Shown in pieces: positions 47,828 through 60,364 of a DNA stretch of 64,000 nt; position 1 is the stretch's first letter, and the number at the start of each line of letters is the position of its first letter. This stretch comes from Struthio camelus (lineage: Eukaryota; Chordata; Aves; Struthioniformes; Struthionidae). Under the pieces are notes generated by a model. The model was not told where the DNA came from, ran no database searches, and saw nothing but the letters and a program-made list of their open reading frames with translations. The DNA is taken from contig NC_090954.1 in the NCBI RefSeq assembly GCF_040807025.1, positions 22,200,501-22,264,500 of the forward strand, read 5' to 3'. The position numbers were made by a program, and so were the translations under genes.

Positions 47828-49619
47828 TTTCCAAAAGTCAGCCTTGCAATTCATGATTCAAGTGATCTGCTAAAGCCTTTTCTTTCCATAAAAAGGAAGA
47901 AGAAGCATACTTGAGGAAGTCTCGACCGAAACGGAACCTCTCCTCACGTAAAGCAGGAAGCTGATTTGAGTGTTCTGAAGAAGAGATGGAGCCAACGGAT
48001 GACAAACACTGATGGAGGGCTGCTGAGCAGTTTTCTAAGAAAAATGTAGGACGAGAAGAAGGAAATCGAAATGCTTCTGAGTGGACTCGTAGTATCATCA
48101 GAAACTGAGGGAGACGTTCCAGCATGCCTAACTATGATAACTCTTAACGAGACAATGTCGGGGTTTCTGGTCTTCTGTGGCTAGGACAGAAGTAATGCAC
48201 TCCACCTCTATCGCTGTTAATAAGTACACGTTGCTAAACGTTGCTTTTCCGAGTATGTAACGTTCTTGTATCATATCTGCATGTCGGAGAAGGAGAAGAC
48301 ACAACCCCTTTCCTAGCAGCAGACTTCCGTGTTTGAAGGTACCAGAGAGAGAAAAACAAGAAATCCAAAGCGATCCAACCCAAAGATGTCTCCGTCTCCA
48401 AACAACAGAAAATCTATTCCTCTTGGTAAAGATGGAAATACCATCTGCCCTAATAGGAAGCCACAATTAACAATTCACTCGCATACACGTGACGGCCTGC
48501 CGACTAGCCAGAATCCTGGCTTCTCACCCTTGATAGATATGTGTACACACACATCACACGGGCAGACACGTTTAAAGACACCTGCCTATTTCTCCTCTTT
48601 CTGTTCTTGCGTAGAACTTCCAAAAAACAATAAGACTCCAGGAGGGAGAATTTTCAGTACCCCTGCAAGCTACTCCAGTATTAGCCAGCCAAAACGCAAT
48701 AGCACACATATTGCTCGCTTAGCCACTGCCTTTCAGCAAAAAAAAAAAAAAAAAAGAAAAAGAAAAAGAAAAAACGTTCTGGTCTCATAGATTAGACAGA
48801 CTCAGACATGGTCAAAGTACCGTTACGTTTGCCACAACACCACACCATCCCTAGCAATTCAATTTATGACCTCGGCTCTACATCAACGCCCCCCTTCACC
48901 TTCGCCTGCATATTAAAGACACAGTGACGACCAGGAAAAGAGACGGAGCCCTAGCACCACCGATGGAAAAGGCCATAAAGAACGCAGAGAAATCATGGCC
49001 CTACAGAAGAACCGGCTCCCCTGACTCCAACCCTTCTGCAGCACCAACAACTGGGACGGTAGGCGGCGACGCCCGTGTCTTTCTTTAGGGGGGAAGTTAG
49101 GCCCTGGCCGCGCCCGGAGGCTCTCTTTTGTCGACCCATTCACAGGCACACGCTCACATTTCACCTGGAGATACAGCACCGAAACAACGTACAACATTTG
49201 TTTCGTGTTCAACACTATCAAGCAAGTCGTCTCCCTGGGGAAAAGGAGATCGAGGAAAACAAAAACCCTTCAACACAAAACCCTTCGATCACATTTCCCC
49301 CCTACCCAAGTGCAGAATCAGTACACTTCATTGTACACAACGAGGAGCCACATTCGCTGTTACTCACGTATGCGATTGTCTACGGAACAAACGTGACGGC
49401 CGGAACCTTTCAACTGAGCCTGAACGTGTAATTCCTGATGACCCCAGGGGCACCTTGGTTCACTTCCTGCTTTTAAGCGAAGTGGGGAAAATACTGTCTC
49501 CTCCTTTCATGACAAAGGGATCATCCTGTCCCACTACAACGCACACATGTGGAAAGCAAACCACAAAAATAATTGCGTCAAGTTAACAACGACCGAGACG
49601 TTGGAGACGGCTTACAGAC

Positions 49620-49673
49620 CTACAGTGCATCGGGGTGCGACGGCGGGTCTCGCGCCGCTCTCCCACTAAAATC
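49620..49673 (-). pseudogene. Relic 2, unit 4 copy, with terminal stop
   Basis: As in the other units, but a substitution changes the last codon before the donor from TCG to TAG, in line with absence of coding constraint. Confidence 0.45.
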
Positions 49674-50032
49674 CTACCACGACTTGGAGAAGGGAAAAGC
49701 ACTGTTGCGTGAAGGACGAGGGCCAACAAAGCTCATGAAATGCAAGACGGTCAGGACCGAGTATGCAAACAGCACTGCCATTCAGTGTGAGAAGAGACAT
49801 TCATGCTACTAACGCCTACGACAGCCTAGAAAAAAGAAGGCGTTACACTAGTGCTTCCTCCATTCTTTCATTCACTCCAGCGGGCGCCACTCCGTCCTAT
49901 TTCATATTCAAATAAAACCCCAGGGAAGCACCGCAGGTGGCTAAGGATGAGCAAAACTGTAAAAGCACGAATATAGGTCGTAAGAAGACAAGGCAGGGGG
50001 CGAGAGGAGGACCGGGTGGTCGGCTTACAGAC

Positions 50033-52468
50033 CTGCACGGCGTCGGCGTCCGACGGCGGCTCTGCCGGGCCTCGGCTGCTGCTCGGCGTCGGCGTCCCGG
50101 GCGCGTCCCCGCTGAGAAGATCCGCGGCGGCCAGGCCGGGCAGCGGGGCCGGCAGCCAAGCGCACTCGGCCACGGCGCGGCCCGGGGCCACGCACAGGTT
50201 GTACGAGTAGGGCAAGGTGCCCTCGCAGAAGTCGGCCGGGAAGGCCGGGCCGGCCCCGGAGAAGCGCTCGGCGCCCAGGCAGCGCAGGACGGCGGGCGGC
50301 CCGGCGCGGCGCACCCGCGCCACCACGGCCAGCGCCACGCTCAGCACCAGCAGGGCGCAGAGCAGCGCCAGCGCCAGCACCAGGGAGAACTGCAAATCCG
50401 CCGGCGACTCGCCGCCCGCCGCCCGCTCGCTCAGCGCCGGCAGCGCCTCCTGCAAGCTCTCGGCCAGCACCACGTGCAGCGTGGCCGTGGCCGACAGCGC
50501 CGGCTGCCCGTGGTCCTTCACCACCACCACCAGCCGCTGCCGCGGCGCGTCCCGCTCCGACACGGCCCGCGCCGTGCGCACCTCGCCGCTGTGCAGCCCC
50601 AGCCGGAACAGCGCCGGCTCCGTCGCCTGCACCAGCTCGTACGACAGCCACGCGTTGCGCCCCGAGTCCGCGTCCACCGCCACCACCTTGGCCGCCAGCC
50701 ACCCGGCCTCGGCCGACCGCGGCACCACCTCGAACGGGCCCGCGCCGGCGCTCGCCGCCGCCGCCGCCGGCCACAGCACCTGCGGCGCGTTGTCGTTGCG
50801 GTCCAGCACGAAGACGCGCACCGTCGCCGTCGAGCTCCGCGCCGGCGCCCCGCCGTCCTGCGCCCTCACCTCCACGGCGAACTCGCGGCACTGCTCGTAG
50901 TCGAAGGAGCGCTGCGCGTACACCGCGCCGCTCCGCGCCTCCACCGACACGTACGCCGCCGCCGCCGCCGCCTCGCCCGCGCTGCCGCCCACCAGCCAGT
51001 AGCTCACGCGCCCGTTGGCGCCCGCGTCCGCGTCCCGCGCGCGCACGCGCAGCACCGCCGCGCCCGCCGCGTTGTTCTCCGGCACGTAGGCGCTGTAGGC
51101 GCCTTCCTCGAACACCGGCGCGTTGTCGTTCACGTCCGACACCGCCAGCGCCAGCGCGGTGCGGCTGCAGAGCGCCGGGCTGCCCCCGTCGCGGGCCATC
51201 ACCGTCACGTTGTGCTCGGACGCCCGCTCCCGGTCCAGCGCGCTCGCCGTCACCACCTTGTAGGAGCTGCCCGGCGACGCCACCATCGCGAACGGCGTCT
51301 CGCCCTCCAGCTCGCACCACACCTTCCCGTTCTCGCCGGAGTCCCGGTCCCGCACCTTGAGGAGCGCGACGACCGTGCCGGGCGGGGAGTCCTCGGGCAC
51401 CGGGCTCGACACCGACAACGTCGTTATCTCGGGCGCGTTGTCGTTCTCGTCGGTGATCTCTACGCGGACTTGGCAGTGACCGCTGAGCCCGCCCCCGTCC
51501 CTCGCTTCCACTCCGAAGGTGTACTCCTGCCTCTCCTCAAAATCCAGAATCCCTTCGCTCCGGATGTCGCCGCTGTCGCTGCCGATGCTGAAGACAGCGC
51601 GGACCGCCGCCGGCACGTTGCTGAAGGAGTAGGAGACGCGGCCGTTGGAGCCCGCATCCGCGTCCGTGGCGCGGACCCGCAGCACCAGCGACCCCGCCGG
51701 CAGATTCTCCCTCACTCGCTCCTCGTACGCGCTTTTGCTGAACACGGGCGCGTTGTCATTGGCGTCGGTCACGTTCACGCGAATCTGCACCGTCCCCGAC
51801 CTCGCTGGAGCCCCGCCGTCCACCGCCGTCAGCACCATCTGAAAGGAGCTCTGCTTCTCACGGTCCAAAGCGGCTGCTAACACCAGTTCGGGCTGCTTCT
51901 TGCCACTGGCGCTCTCCTTCACTGCCAGCGTGAAGGACGGGGTTTCAGTCAGCTGGTAACTCAGCAGCGAGTTGCTTCCCACAACCGCATCTTGCGCCAT
52001 CTCCAGCGGAAAGCGCGCACCAGGAAGGATCAATTCACCGATCTCCAGATCGAGAGCAGCCTTGCTGAAGACCGGGGAGTTGTCATTGATGTCCTGGATG
52101 GCCACGTCGACGTGGAAAACGTTGAGCGGGTTCTGCACCACCGCCTCGAAACTGACCGAGCAGGACGCGGAGTCGCCGCACATCTCCTCGCGGTCCAGCC
52201 TCTCGCTCACGTACAGGTTCCCGTTCTCCGCGCTCACGGCGAAGTAGGGCTTCTCCGAGCTGATGCGCAGCTTGCGCGCCGGCAGGTCGGCCGGGCTCAG
52301 CCCCAGGTCCCGCGCCAGCGGCCCCACCAGGGAGCCGCTGCCCGTTTCCTCGGGAATCGCGTAGCGCAGCCGCTCCGGCGCCGCCCGGCAGCACAGCGGC
52401 AGCAGCACGGCCAACAGCGCGACGTGCCTGGCTGCTGCCCGCCGCTCCGCTGCTTGCCTCGCTCCCAT
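50033..52468 (-). CDS. PCDHGB: B5: protocadherin gamma-B type variable exon with altered EC2 calcium motif (812 codons)
   Basis: Intact reading frame with B2 layout and short EC1 variant LRISSEKPYF. Three EC2/EC3 changes are private to this copy. The EC2 entry is LEIGELILPG instead of GEWTVPG, by four substitutions in about 6 bp near 52025-52032. The EC2 motif AQDADVGSN is changed to AQDAVVGSN by one base (plus-strand t to a near 51983), which replaces the second Asp of the DxD calcium-binding motif with Val. In EC3 YEARVREN becomes YEERVREN. Elsewhere it follows B4. Because a cadherin DxD aspartate is normally a calcium ligand, this isoform may have a weakened calcium site involving EC2; the intact frame and donor argue against calling it a pseudogene. 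Ends DADAVQ at donor GTCTGT. Confidence 0.92.
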
Positions 52469-52574
52469 CCCCGCCGCTCGCCGCGCCTCGCCTCCCGTCC
52501 TCCGACGCTGCCGGGCTCTGCAGATCCCCCGCTGCTGCCTCGCAGATCAAACGGCGGGCCGAGAGACAGGCCGC

Positions 52575-52644
52575 CTCTGCTCTGCTCTGCTCTGCTCTGC
52601 TCTGCTCTGCTCTGCTCTACCCTGCCGTGCTCTGCTCTGCTCTG
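52575..52644. repeat. Expanded CTCTG microsatellite, B5 leader
   Basis: Fourteen pentamers with the same three interrupted units as at B4, which marks B4 and B5 leaders as recent copies of each other. Confidence 0.9.
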
Positions 52645-52733
52645 TGTCCCCGAGGCGGGCGCTGTGCGAGCCAGCAGCCGCCCCGGCTTCGGCTCCGGCT
52701 TCGGCTCCGGCTCCGGCGCTCCGGCTCTGCATC

Positions 52734-52750
52734 GGGCAACAGCGGCACCC
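52734..52750 (-). promoter_or_regulatory. CSE/CGCT-box candidate upstream of B5
   Basis: Same motif as at B4, 266-282 bp before the B5 ATG because of the expanded CTCTG tract. Confidence 0.55.
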
Positions 52751-55690
52751 GGAGTCCCCGCGCCGCCACTGCAGCCAGCCCGCGACCGCCCAGGGCCCCG
52801 CGGAAAGCCACGCTCTCCCCAGGGGAGCTCGTCATTCAAGAGCTGCTTCGGAGCAGCCTGGAGGCGTTACCCTGCGCCACCCCCTGCTGTCACAGAAGGT
52901 CGCCTCGCGGAAGGAAGGAATCAGTCGCTTTGTCGCGCCTCCGCTTCGGTAAGTCAGGCCTGGGGTTTCTGTCCTTTGCACCGAAGGTGGTGGTACCGTC
53001 ATAGGGATATGCAGTAGATATATTCGCTTTGGGCGGGGACAAGAAAAGCCGCCTGTCGGCAGCATAGCGAAAGCCCCTCCCTTCGACCTCATTTATCCAC
53101 CCCAACATGCATCACATGAACATGTACACGCCAGCGTCTGCCTGGAAGCGGCATTTCCTGTACGGTTCGGGCACTGCTCTTGGATTCAGGAGCAGAGCCA
53201 GGGGCTGCTTTCGCACCTCAGCCTCGAGAGGTTCGTGTTTGGAAAGCGATGCCAAACTGCAACACAGCTCCTCTGTAAGGTAACTCGCTTTCAAGGCTGA
53301 GCCCTAAACCACAGCGGGTCAGACTTCAGGCAGTAAAAGATGTCCTGAAGCGAATCACTGTCAAAGCACTTCACTTCCCCTAGTAAATGTCCGGACATAA
53401 TGCCGGTGCTTCTCTAACCTGCCATGCTCTAGCGAGGTTTCTGGTACTTCAGCCATACTCGCCTGGCCTCAGAATAGGCTGTAATCTAAAGGAAAAAATG
53501 ATACTGCTTCTGCATTTAAGAGAGAGCAGAACATATTTTGCAGGAGCACAAGGGTGATTCCCCACATTTGACAAAGAGCTGCATGTTCGGAATAGAGATG
53601 TATTTTAGAGCCAAAAGGTACAGCGCCTGGGAAACAGATCTTATTCCAGCCACAACTTGGAGCTCCCTTGGGCCAGACCGAGGATATTCCAGCAAGCACT
53701 GAACTTTTCTCTAGAAGGCCTAGGAAAGGCCTCCGGGCTCAGCAAGCATAAAATTCTTCTCCTAAATTATTACCATGCACAGGAAAAGCTGTACTATAAG
53801 CCAAAGAAAGAGCATGGGACAGATTACCAGTCGTACTGTAAGCTAAAGAGCATGAGAGGAATAACAAGAGACGTTTCGCACTGCAGGCATGGCCTAAGTG
53901 CTCCTCGTCCCAATTGGACGAGGTGGAGGCATTGGACCGAGGTGGAGGCATTGGACCTGGTGGAGGAAGCAATTGCCTTCTTGACAACATCACTACAGCA
54001 TTCAGTGAGTATTCAGAGTATCAAGAAGTATCCTGACAGCACTATCAGGTTCCTGAGTACACACTGCACGCATACGTTGTTGGCCACATCAACACTGTAA
54101 AGCCGGAGGCACGCAGACGATGCCAGCGTGACAGCATTCCCCCAGAGAGGCAAGTGTTCAGAAGACTTCAGTGACTCGGGACCTTCAGTCACGACCCTCC
54201 CACCCCTCGGGAGAAAAGAACAAACAAACAAACAAACAAACAAACACACAAACACACAAAAACCCCAGAACCAGTATCTGTTGGAGGCCTGACGAAGCCA
54301 GGAGAGACGCACTGCAGTTCTCCAGGGCTTTCTCAGTGTTGGCAACCTCCGGGAACCGGGACAGCCATCACTCGAGTCCCACCCCACAAAGGCTTGAAGA
54401 GACGGAAAAAAATGCAACACGCATCTTCCATCAACACGAGGTAGATATACGTTTTTAGAGTACAGTTCTAGGCTGGGGCAGCGTTCACTGAACTGCATTG
54501 CCTCCAACCTCAGAGGTCCAGTGAGACAGTGATACCGACTTGACACAAAAGCTTTTCGACTGCCCTAGTAACTTTGAAGGCATTCTGCCCTCTCGTAACG
54601 ACACCAAGGGCTCCACACGCCATTGGGAACCATGCGCCAGCTTGCTTTCTCACACTTCACCCATACCTTCAAGGCCTAAGGACAGGCTGCCGCCTATAAA
54701 CATACAGCCGTTGAGCTCCACTCACAAGACAGTGGAGGACCTCCGGAGGAGCGCAACGGTGATCCCCCACTTAGGTCAAGTGGTGCCTCTGTCGCATGCT
54801 CATATATTTCACAACTTGGCACTTACCAAGCAGCCGTTTCGCTCCTCCAGCCTCTTAGTCCCTCCACAGCTTGGAGCTCACTGTTGGCCCAAAGCAGGGA
54901 ATGCCAGCAGGCAACCGGCAATACACAGGCACACCGAGGAATGGTCTCCCGATCGAGGCAGCAGTACCTCCCACTCGCAAAACGCACACTGCATCCTCGA
55001 GCGTCCCATTCACCCTTCTGTCACAACGCACCGATTGACACATCGCGTGAAGCATGTTCTGACACAACGAGCCCCCAGAAGCCTACGCCATCTCCCTGGT
55101 CAACGCCTTCTCTCCTGCAGCTCGTGGATTCTCTGGGGGTGCTAGACACAGCCAGGAAATTCATCGTCCCCACACAGGCTCTTCTGGCCGCCTTTCCCCA
55201 CCACCCAGGGTCAGGCTCCGAACCCACCACAAGTGTCAGGCCTTTATACAGAAGCTCACGCTGCCTACATGCTTGCCACTCCCATTGCCCGCCGACTCAT
55301 TGCACCCGTTTGAGATAACTAGCACCAAAGGAAAAGGGCGTGTCCTAAGAGGAGGGCGAGAAGAACAGCGACCAGCTGACACCCTTTCTAAGCAAATGCA
55401 AATAACAAGCCGCTCACCAAGAAAATCCACCTGAAAAACACATTTCCGTTTCCGCGAGCTCCGCACCCCCTAGAGCACTGCAAAAGCAAATCGTATCGGC
55501 AACAGGGACCTTCGAGGAGGTCGTAGCCAACCCGCAGCTATCCCTCCACCTCTGCTCGCTACTCTCCCGCTCTGTGACAGAAACGACGACGAGCAGGAAA
55601 GCAAAGGGACAAGTGCCGCCGCGCAGGGGAAAAGGCGCGAGGAGGGGCGGAAGCAAGGAGCACGTGGAAAGTCTCGTCAGAGGCACTCAC

Positions 55691-56440
55691 CGGGAGGGCG
55701 TCTCCGCTGCCGCTGTCGCTGCCGCTGTCGCTGCCGCTGTCGCTGTCGCTGCCGGCGCCGGCGCCGGCGGGCTCTTCGGGCAGCAGCGGCGCGCGTTTGT
55801 CGGGCGGCGGCGGGGCCGGCAGGGTGTTGGAGCCGCTGGCGCCCGGGCAGCGGCGCTGGCTCTTGCGCGAGTCGGCGGTGAGCGAGAGCTCGTGCGAGTA
55901 GGAGTGGAGGAAGGCGCGGACGCCGTCGATGCCCACGAAGGGCGAGGCCGGGGCGGCGCGCGAGGCCCCGCTGCCCGCGGCCAGCAGCCGCGAGCGGCGC
56001 CAGCGGCGCAGGCGCAGCGCCAGCAGCGCCAGCAGGAAGGCGAGGAAGAGGCACGCCACGGCCGCCACGGCCAGCACCAGCCAGCGCGTCAGGCTGCCGG
56101 CCGGCTCGCCCGGCGCCGCCGCGCCGCTCAGCTCCGACAGCAGCTCCGCCACGCTCTCGGCCAGCACCACGTGCAGCGTGGCCGTGGCCGACAGCGCCGG
56201 CTGCCCGTGGTCCTTCACCACCACCACCAGCCGCTGCCGCGGCGCGTCGCGCGCCACCGGCAGCCGCGCCGTGCGCACCTCGCCGCTGTGCAGCCCCACG
56301 CGGAAGAGCCCCGGCTCCGTCGCCTTGGCCAGCTCGTACGACAGCCACGCGTTCTGCCCCGAGTCCGCGTCCACCGCCACCACCTTGGCCACCAGCGTCC
56401 CGGGCTCCGCCGACCGCGGCGCCAGCTCCACGCCCGACCA

Positions 56441-56471
<31 letters not shown>

Positions 56472-58198
56472 GCCGCCGCCGGGTACAGCACCTGCGGCGC
56501 GTTGTCGTTCTCGTCCACGATGAAGAGCCGCACCGACACGTTGCTGCTCAGCGCCGGCGCGCCCCCGTCCTCCGCCCGCACCCACAGCCCCACCTCGCGC
56601 ACCTCCTCGTAGTCGAAGGAGCGCAGCGCGTACAGCGCGCCCGTCTCCGCGTGCACCGACACGTAGGACGAGAGCGGCGCGCCCCGCACCTGCCCCTCGC
56701 ACAGCCGGTACCGCACGCGCCCGTTCTGCCCCCAGTCCGCGTCCGCCGCCCGCACCCTCAGCACCAGCGCGCCCTTGCCGTTGTTCTCGGGCAGCCAGGC
56801 GCTGTAGCGCGCCTCGCCGAACACCGGCGCGTTGTCGTTCACGTCCAGCACCCGCAGCGGCAGCACCGCGCTGCTCCACAGCGCCGGCGACCCGCCGTCC
56901 GTCGCCCGCACCGTCACGTTGTACTCCGACACCTCCTCCCGGTCCAGCTCCCGCGCCATCACCACGCTGTAGTAGTCCTCAAAGGACTTCTCCAGCCGGA
57001 ACGGCAGCGTGCCTGGGAGCGACAGCCGCACCTCCCCATTGGCCTCTGAATCTTCGTCCTTCACTTTTAGCAAAGCGATAACAGTTCCCGGGGGGCTGTC
57101 CTCGGGCACCGAGCTCACGACGGACGTCACCATGATTTCAGGCGTGTTGTCGTTGACGTCGATGACGCTCACCAGGACTTTCGCCCTGGCCGAGAGGTCC
57201 CCGCCGTCCTTCGCCTGCACCTCCAGCTCGTACAAAGCCGCTTCCTCGTAGTCCAGCTGCCCCGCCGCCGACACGTCCCCGGTGCGGGCGTCCACCTGGA
57301 AGACGCGCGACGCTCCGCCGGGCGTCCTGCGCAACGAGTAGCTCAGCTCTGCATTGCTGCCCTCGTCCGCATCCGTGGCGTTCACGGTGAGCAGCCGCGA
57401 CCCCACGGGCACGTCCTCCCGCACGCGCACCGTGTACACCGCCTGGCTGAACACCGGCGCGTTGTCGTTCGCGTCCAGCACCACCACGCGGATCCGCGCC
57501 GTGCCCGTCCGCGCCGGCTCCCCGCCGTCCTCAGCCCTCAGCACCAGCTCGTGAAACGCGCCTTCCTCCCGGTCCAGCGCCTTCGCCAGCACCAGCTCGG
57601 GCTGTTTCTCCCCATCCGGTCCCGTCTGCACGGCCAGACCGAAGTGCTCGTCGCCGCTCAGCTCGTAGCGCTGCAGGGCATTCAGCCCTGCGTCCGCGTC
57701 TTGCGCTTCTTCCAGCGAGTACCGCGTTCCCACAGCCGTTAGCTCACTGATTCGGAACTGCAGTTTATCTTGCTGGAACTTGGGAGCATTGTCATTCAGG
57801 TCGGTGATTTCTATCTGTAGTTTGAAAACCCTCATAGAGAATTCTACCAAGATTTCTAAATTTATCAGGCACTTGTCCTCCAGCCGGCCGCAAACTTGCT
57901 CTCTGTCTATCCTTTCCGCCGTCACTAAATGGCCGGTCCTGTCATGCAGAGCGAAATACTGCCGCCTACCTTGGGAAACAACGCGGGCGCCGCGGGCGCG
58001 CAGCGCCGCCGGCTCCAGCCCCAGGTCCTTGGCCACGTCGCCCACGAAAGAGCCCTTCTGCATCTCCTCGGGCACCGAGTAGCGGAGCTGCCCCCACGCC
58101 AGCTCCCACGCCGCCACCAAGGCGCACCACAGCAGCGCTCGCCCTCGCCCTCGCCCTCGCTCTCGCCGGCCCCAGCGCCTCCCTGGATCCGCACGCAT
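55691..58198 (-). CDS. PCDHGA: A5: protocadherin gamma-A type variable exon, complete (836 codons)
   Basis: Intact A-type exon, closest to A4 through EC1-EC4: VVSQGRR in EC1, ISELTAVG at EC2 entry, GGEPARTG at the end of EC2 and EIMVTS at EC4 entry. It differs from A4 in a private EC4 substitution (SVVMARELD for SVVTARELD), in a shorter RG hexamer run in the signal peptide region (the shortest of the array), in the EC6 Ala/Gly linker, which has the A3 length, and in its own Gly/Ser/Asp tail repeat (GSDSDSGSDSGSDSGSGD). The 3' flank carries the 2-bp deletion seen at A3 and not at A4. It is thus A4-like at the 5' side and A3-like at the 3' side. Ends DALP|GTGAGT, phase 0. Confidence 0.92.
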
Positions 58199-58434
58199 CG
58201 CCGCCGCCGCCCCGCCGGCACCGAAATCCCGCCGGCTCCTCCGCGCCGCTCTCGCTCCGGCACGGCCCGCCGGCCCGCTCTCGCCCACCCCTCCGCCTCG
58301 CCGCTGCACGCCTCCGCACCGCCGGGCCGCTCGCAGCCCGCCCGCACGCCCAGCCGGCCGGCCAGCCAGCCCGGCGCCGCAGCGGGCGGGGCTCGCTCCA
58401 GCGCTCCGCTCCCTCCTCTTCTCCTCTCCTCCTT

Positions 58435-58451
58435 GGTGAGCAGCGGCGCCC
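58435..58451 (-). promoter_or_regulatory. CSE/CGCT-box candidate upstream of A5
   Basis: GGGCGCCGCTGCTCACC on the minus strand, 237-253 bp before the A5 ATG. The motif of B6 would lie beyond the window. Confidence 0.55.
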
Positions 58452-59474
58452 GCAGCCTCCGCCGAGAACTGCAGCCACAAGTCTCACCCCAGCCTCCCGC
58501 TCCTCCCGTTCCCCACGCCTATCCCGTACTGTCGGGGGCCGGCGGAAAAGTCAGGCTTCAGGATACACATTTGGCCTGTGGAGAATATGTGCTGCCTTCC
58601 TTGCTCTCAAGCTGTTGTCTTCTCTGGACCGCATGACATTAACCTTTCTTTTCCTGAAGGTCACCATGCAAGAAAGGAGGCTGACTTGTGGGTGTGGAAC
58701 TCCTACCGCACGGCAAAAATCAATTGCTTCCGGCGGTTTAGGTAAAGCACAACTACATGTATACGACATACCTCTATAACTGTATGCATATAACATGTGC
58801 TTTACGACCTTTAGATATTGAATACGCATTGCCACTAGTCCAAGAGCAGAATCTGCACGACGAATCGCAGGCCTATTTCTTACAGCGCTGCTTACGTTAT
58901 TTCCCCTCAGTTTTCCAGCGACGAATGGTCACCTGACACCGAATCGACTGTGAAACGACAGCTTCGTTTCGTAACTCGGTAGTACTACTTTTTCGATGAT
59001 GCCGCCAACGCTACATACCAAGGCATCTGTGCAGACCACCTCCACTCCTCCCACCTCCTCAGCAACCCCCAGCAGCCACCCCTCTCTGGAGCACAGCACA
59101 CAGAGCAAAACGAATTACGCGATCTTTCATCAACCGACAGACCGTAATAGTCGGCTGCGTCAGTACCCATGTCCGTCCGCATGGGAACTAATATCGGTAT
59201 TACACATTTCCACCACGCCTTTCAACTGAGCAGTCTACACTGATCAGTGGAACTCTAACGGTGTTCTTGGACACCAGAACCACGAACCTCTGAAAACATT
59301 TACAGCTGTTAACCTACGGGAAATATAACGCTACTGCGTCCCTCCAGTTCATTCAGAAAAGGGGCCATTCCTTTCAAAAGCAGCAGCAACAACAACAAAA
59401 AAGCAAAGCCGTACAACAGACAAAACGTTACAAGTGGTGTACTTAGACTTAGAGGAACACGCAGGCTTACAGAC

Positions 59475-59558
59475 CTGCATTGCACGGGCGTCACACGAGT
59501 GCTCTCTCCCGGCAGAGGCTTCGATGGTCGAGACAAGCGTTTCAGGGGACATCTCCAC
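59475..59558 (-). pseudogene. Relic 1, unit 5 copy
   Basis: Same DARAMQ plus donor-like GTCTGTAAGCC. Confidence 0.45.
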
Positions 59559-60336
59559 CTACGCTAACCTTTTGTCGTTCATTGCCTTAGCCTTTGTAAT
59601 TGATCGTTCCTTTCATGAGCAGTCTTTCTCCCTTATCTCCAAACACTCCACACACACCTCTCCGCCTTTCACTTCTGTTTTCAGCACACAGCAGAGGCTG
59701 CTGTGAATCACATTTCGGCTCTCCCCTGAAGCGCGCTCCAGTCAGCGCAGCCACCGCAATGAGCGAGAGCCGCTCGCGGGGAAACTACGCGGGGCCAGCG
59801 CCGCACGTCGCCTCACCGAAGGTACTGGGGGCGACGGGGGGTAGGGTACGGGCGAATCCATCGGGGTAGGACAGAAAACGGACAGATGCCGACTGAAAGC
59901 AAGTCAGTTCAAGAGGTTACGCTCAAACAGTAAACACACACACAGTGAACCAGCTGCTAGAGGGTCGCTTAGAAGGAATAACAAACAAATTGAACATGCA
60001 CATAGAAGGAAGCTTCTGTGCGAAAAGTGGTTAATAATGTGTGCTGCTCACGAAACTAATCACGAGACAGTGAGAAACAGTCTTCCCGCAGTTAAAACGA
60101 GAAGGCAGGAAAAACCATTAAATTAGAGAAACTAACAGCACCTTTAATTGAAAATGACGTTAAAAGTGAGTGAGCGGCGGGGAGGGGAGGAGATAGCCGT
60201 GCGCCTTGCAAATTACGAGGCAAATAAAAACCTGCATGAAAGAAACAGATGTGTCCTAAGTGAGCTGAACGGAACGCTGGGTAAACTCCAAAGAAGGGGC
60301 TCCATTAGTGCAGGCTGGGCATACCTTTCCAGCAAG

Positions 60337-60364
60337 CAAATAATCCAGCAAGCTGGATTATTTG
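60337..60364. repeat. Perfect 13-bp inverted repeat (2-bp loop), unit 5
   Basis: Identical to the unit 4 palindrome. Confidence 0.9.

Larger units (their letters stand above)
45662..50032. other. Long spacer between A4 start and B5 donor
   Basis: As the A1-B2 spacer, with the derived palindrome at 47,800-47,827, an AAAAAG-type A-rich tract at about 48,738-48,774 and both relics. Nothing else recognised. Confidence 0.7.
39922..52468 (-). repeat. Tandem unit 4 (A4 + B5)
   Basis: Period 12,547 bp. Shares the expanded CTCTG tract, a 28-bp palindrome and an AAAAAG-type A-rich tract with unit 5. Confidence 0.9.
52469..55690. other. Short spacer between B5 start and A5 donor
   Basis: Expanded CTCTG tract as in unit 4; shares unit 2 substitutions near 53,471 and 53,830, and the unit 3 2-bp deletion near 55,526. 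Nothing else recognised. Confidence 0.7.
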
